Origin: Erythrobacter ani
Lineage (GTDB): Bacteria > Pseudomonadota > Alphaproteobacteria > Sphingomonadales > Sphingomonadaceae
Assembly (NCBI RefSeq): GCF_019204025.1
Contig: NZ_JAGSPB010000001.1
Location: forward strand, 744,001 to 808,000
DNA: 64,000 bases
Reading direction: 5' to 3'
Shown here: piece after piece, positions 62,561-64,000 of the stretch
Position numbering within the stretch: position 1 is the stretch's first letter
Layout: every line of letters starts with the position of its first letter
Position numbers and translations under genes: made by a program
The notes under the pieces: generated by a model
The model's database searches: none
What the model saw: the letters and a program-made list of their open reading frames with translations, nothing else
What the model was told of the DNA's origin: nothing

Positions 62561-64000
62561 TCACTCCCACTCGATCGTGCCCGGCGGTTTCGACGTATAA
62601 TCATAAACTACCCGGTTGATCCCCTGCACCTCATTGACGATGCGGGTCGCGACTCGTGTAAGGAAGCTCGAATCGAACGGATAGACGTCGGCGGTCATGC
62701 CATCCGTCGATGTCACCGCACGCAGCCCGCAAACGCTGTCATAGGTCCGGCCATCGCCCATCACACCGACGGTCTTGACCGGCAGCAGCACGGCGAATGC
62801 CTGCCAGATCGCATCGTAGAGCCCGGCATTGCGGATTTCCTCAAGATAGATCGCGTCTGCTTTGCGCAGGATATCGCAGCGCTCCTTGGTGACCTCGCCC
62901 GGGATCCGGATGGCAAGGCCGGGACCGGGGAAGGGGTGCCTGCCGACGAAACCTTCGGGAAGGCCCAGCTCGCGCCCAAGGTCGCGCACTTCGTCCTTGA
63001 ACAATTCGCGAAGCGGTTCGACCAGTTCCATGTTCATGCGTTCGGGCAGGCCGCCGACATTGTGGTGGCTCTTGATCGTGACGCTTGGCCCGCCGGTGAA
63101 GCTGACGCTTTCGATCACATCGGGATAGAGCGTGCCCTGCGCCAGGAAGTCTGCCCCGCCGACCTTCTTCGCCTCGGCCTCGAACAGATCGATGAAAGCA
63201 CCGCCGATGAACTTACGCTTCTTTTCAGGGTCGGTGACGCCGGCGAGCCCATTCAGAAATGTCTCCTCCGCATCGACCGCAACAAGCGGGATGTTGTAAT
63301 GATCGCGGAACAGCGAAACGACCTGTTCGGTTTCGTTCAGCCGCATCAGGCCGTGATCAACATATACGCAGGTCAGCTGGTCGCCCACCGCTTCATGGAT
63401 GAGGACCGCAGCGACAGCCGAATCGACCCCGCCGGAAAGGCCGCAAATGACTTTTCCGTCACCAACCTGCGCGCGGATTTCTTCCAGCTTGGTCTTGCGG
63501 AATTCCGCCATGGTCCAGTCGCCCGCAAGGCCGCAGACATGGCGCACGAAATTCGCCAGCAACCTGGCCCCGTCGGGCGTATGGACCACTTCGGGATGGA
63601 ACTGGATGCCGTAAAAGCGCCGTTCCTCGTCCGCGGTGATCGCATAAGGCGCGCCGTCGGAGGTAGCCACCGTCGTGAAACCGGGCGCGAGTTCGGTAAC
63701 CTTGTCGCCGTGGCTCATCCAGACCTGGTGGCGCTCACCCGGCTTCCACATTCCGTCGAACAGCGTGCAGTCGCTATCGACATCGACAAATGCGCGTCCG
63801 AATTCGCCCATATCATGGCTAAGCACGCTTCCGCCGAGCTGCTTCGCCATGACCTGCTGACCATAACAGATGCCCAGTATAGGGACTCCCGCTTCGTAAA
63901 ACTCTTCGGGAGCGAGCGGCGGATCGTCGTCGTTCACACTCGCCGGGCCGCCGGAAAGGATGATGCCTTTCGGACTTAATCGGGTGAAGGCTTCGCTCGC
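62561..64000 (-). CDS. guaA: GMP synthase (glutamine-hydrolysing), N-terminus outside the window
   Basis: 479 residues are visible. The amidotransferase part has the nucleophile cysteine ([15 protein letters not shown]) and FHPEV; the ATP-pyrophosphatase loop is [14 protein letters not shown]; the C-terminus ends PPGTIEWE. The frame is open to base 64000, so the first 40 or so residues are cut off. It makes GMP from XMP. Confidence 0.96.
   Translation of the reverse strand, partial: ASEAFTRLSPKGIILSGGPASVNDDDPPLAPEEFYEAGVPILGICYGQQVMAKQLGGSVLSHDMGEFGRAFVDVDSDCTLFDGMWKPGERHQVWMSHGDKVTELAPGFTTVATSDGAPYAITADEERRFYGIQFHPEVVHTPDGARLLANFVRHVCGLAGDWTMAEFRKTKLEEIRAQVGDGKVICGLSGGVDSAVAAVLIHEAVGDQLTCVYVDHGLMRLNETEQVVSLFRDHYNIPLVAVDAEETFLNGLAGVTDPEKKRKFIGGAFIDLFEAEAKKVGGADFLAQGTLYPDVIESVSFTGGPSVTIKSHHNVGGLPERMNMELVEPLRELFKDEVRDLGRELGLPEGFVGRHPFPGPGLAIRIPGEVTKERCDILRKADAIYLEEIRNAGLYDAIWQAFAVLLPVKTVGVMGDGRTYDSVCGLRAVTSTDGMTADVYPFDSSFLTRVATRIVNEVQGINRVVYDYTSKPPGTIEWE

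Noticed and set aside
62552-63979. A 475-codon plus-strand frame
   Set aside because: It mirrors guaA codon for codon on the other strand and has no similarity of its own.
1-64000. CRISPR array, insertion sequence or prophage
   Set aside because: No regularly spaced repeats, transposase, integrase or phage structural genes could be seen.

Overview
The window looks like a chromosomal segment of a high-G+C alphaproteobacterium of the order Sphingomonadales, most likely Erythrobacteraceae. The reasons are the TonB-dependent receptors, the many small acidic lipoproteins, the bifunctional PutA, ECF promoters of alphaproteobacterial type (one GGAACA-N16-CGTT, one GTAACC-N16-CGAA) and the housekeeping set (dcd, folD, argB, nrdA, nrdB, nadB, nth, guaA). 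This placement is inferred from style and gene content; no rRNA or marker phylogeny is available. I see no insertion sequence, prophage or CRISPR array.

1-10.1 kb is an accessory catabolic island. A plus-strand run of seven nearly or fully overlapping genes (903-7471) encodes an unusual alpha/beta hydrolase, a small DUF3598-like protein, a LeuC/LeuD-type hydro-lyase, an HMG-CoA-lyase-type enzyme, a CaiB-type CoA-transferase and a VOC lipoprotein. It converges on a minus-strand operon (10070-7452) with a methyltransferase, a membrane protein and a DUF1330 protein. A divergent isochorismatase-family amidase sits at 128-811. The same 20-bp palindromic element (core TTGTCCGGACAA) lies just upstream of both operons, so this is probably one regulon. 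The chemistry suggests deformylation or hydrolysis, deamidation, hydration of a maleate-type diacid, CoA transfer and cleavage to acetyl-CoA plus an oxoacid.

10.2-27.6 kb holds putA, dcd, an SDR/TetR pair with three operator-like palindromes between them, a saccharopine-dehydrogenase-like oxidoreductase, a ZnuD-like TonB receptor with a His/acid loop, a sodium/solute symporter with a YeiH exporter, a second large TonB receptor, a class-C beta-lactamase-like hydrolase and an SDR. 27.6-36.7 kb holds tRNA-Gly(GCC), a thioredoxin-TPR protein, a Lon-N protein, a TetR-MAPEG pair with an operator on the start codon, MarC, folD, yggT, argB, an orphan bufferin-type (DUF2282) precursor behind a sigma-F-like promoter, a nuclease and a sulfotransferase.

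36.7-48.9 kb holds small lipoproteins, a YdcH-like protein with an FNR/FixK-like box, and the ribonucleotide reductase genes. nrdA and nrdB are separate transcription units here. Directly behind nrdB lies an AT-richer two-gene module of a DUF262 protein and a HEPN-type protein, which is the best defence-system candidate in the window. Tandem NrdR-like boxes precede nrdA. 49-64 kb holds mainly metabolic and envelope genes: a TraB-like protein, an AAA ATPase, nadB, a metallo-beta-lactamase lipoprotein, an acyltransferase, an ABC ATPase, a nitronate monooxygenase, an EamA transporter, two tandem endonuclease III paralogues, a serine hydrolase and the C-terminal part of guaA.
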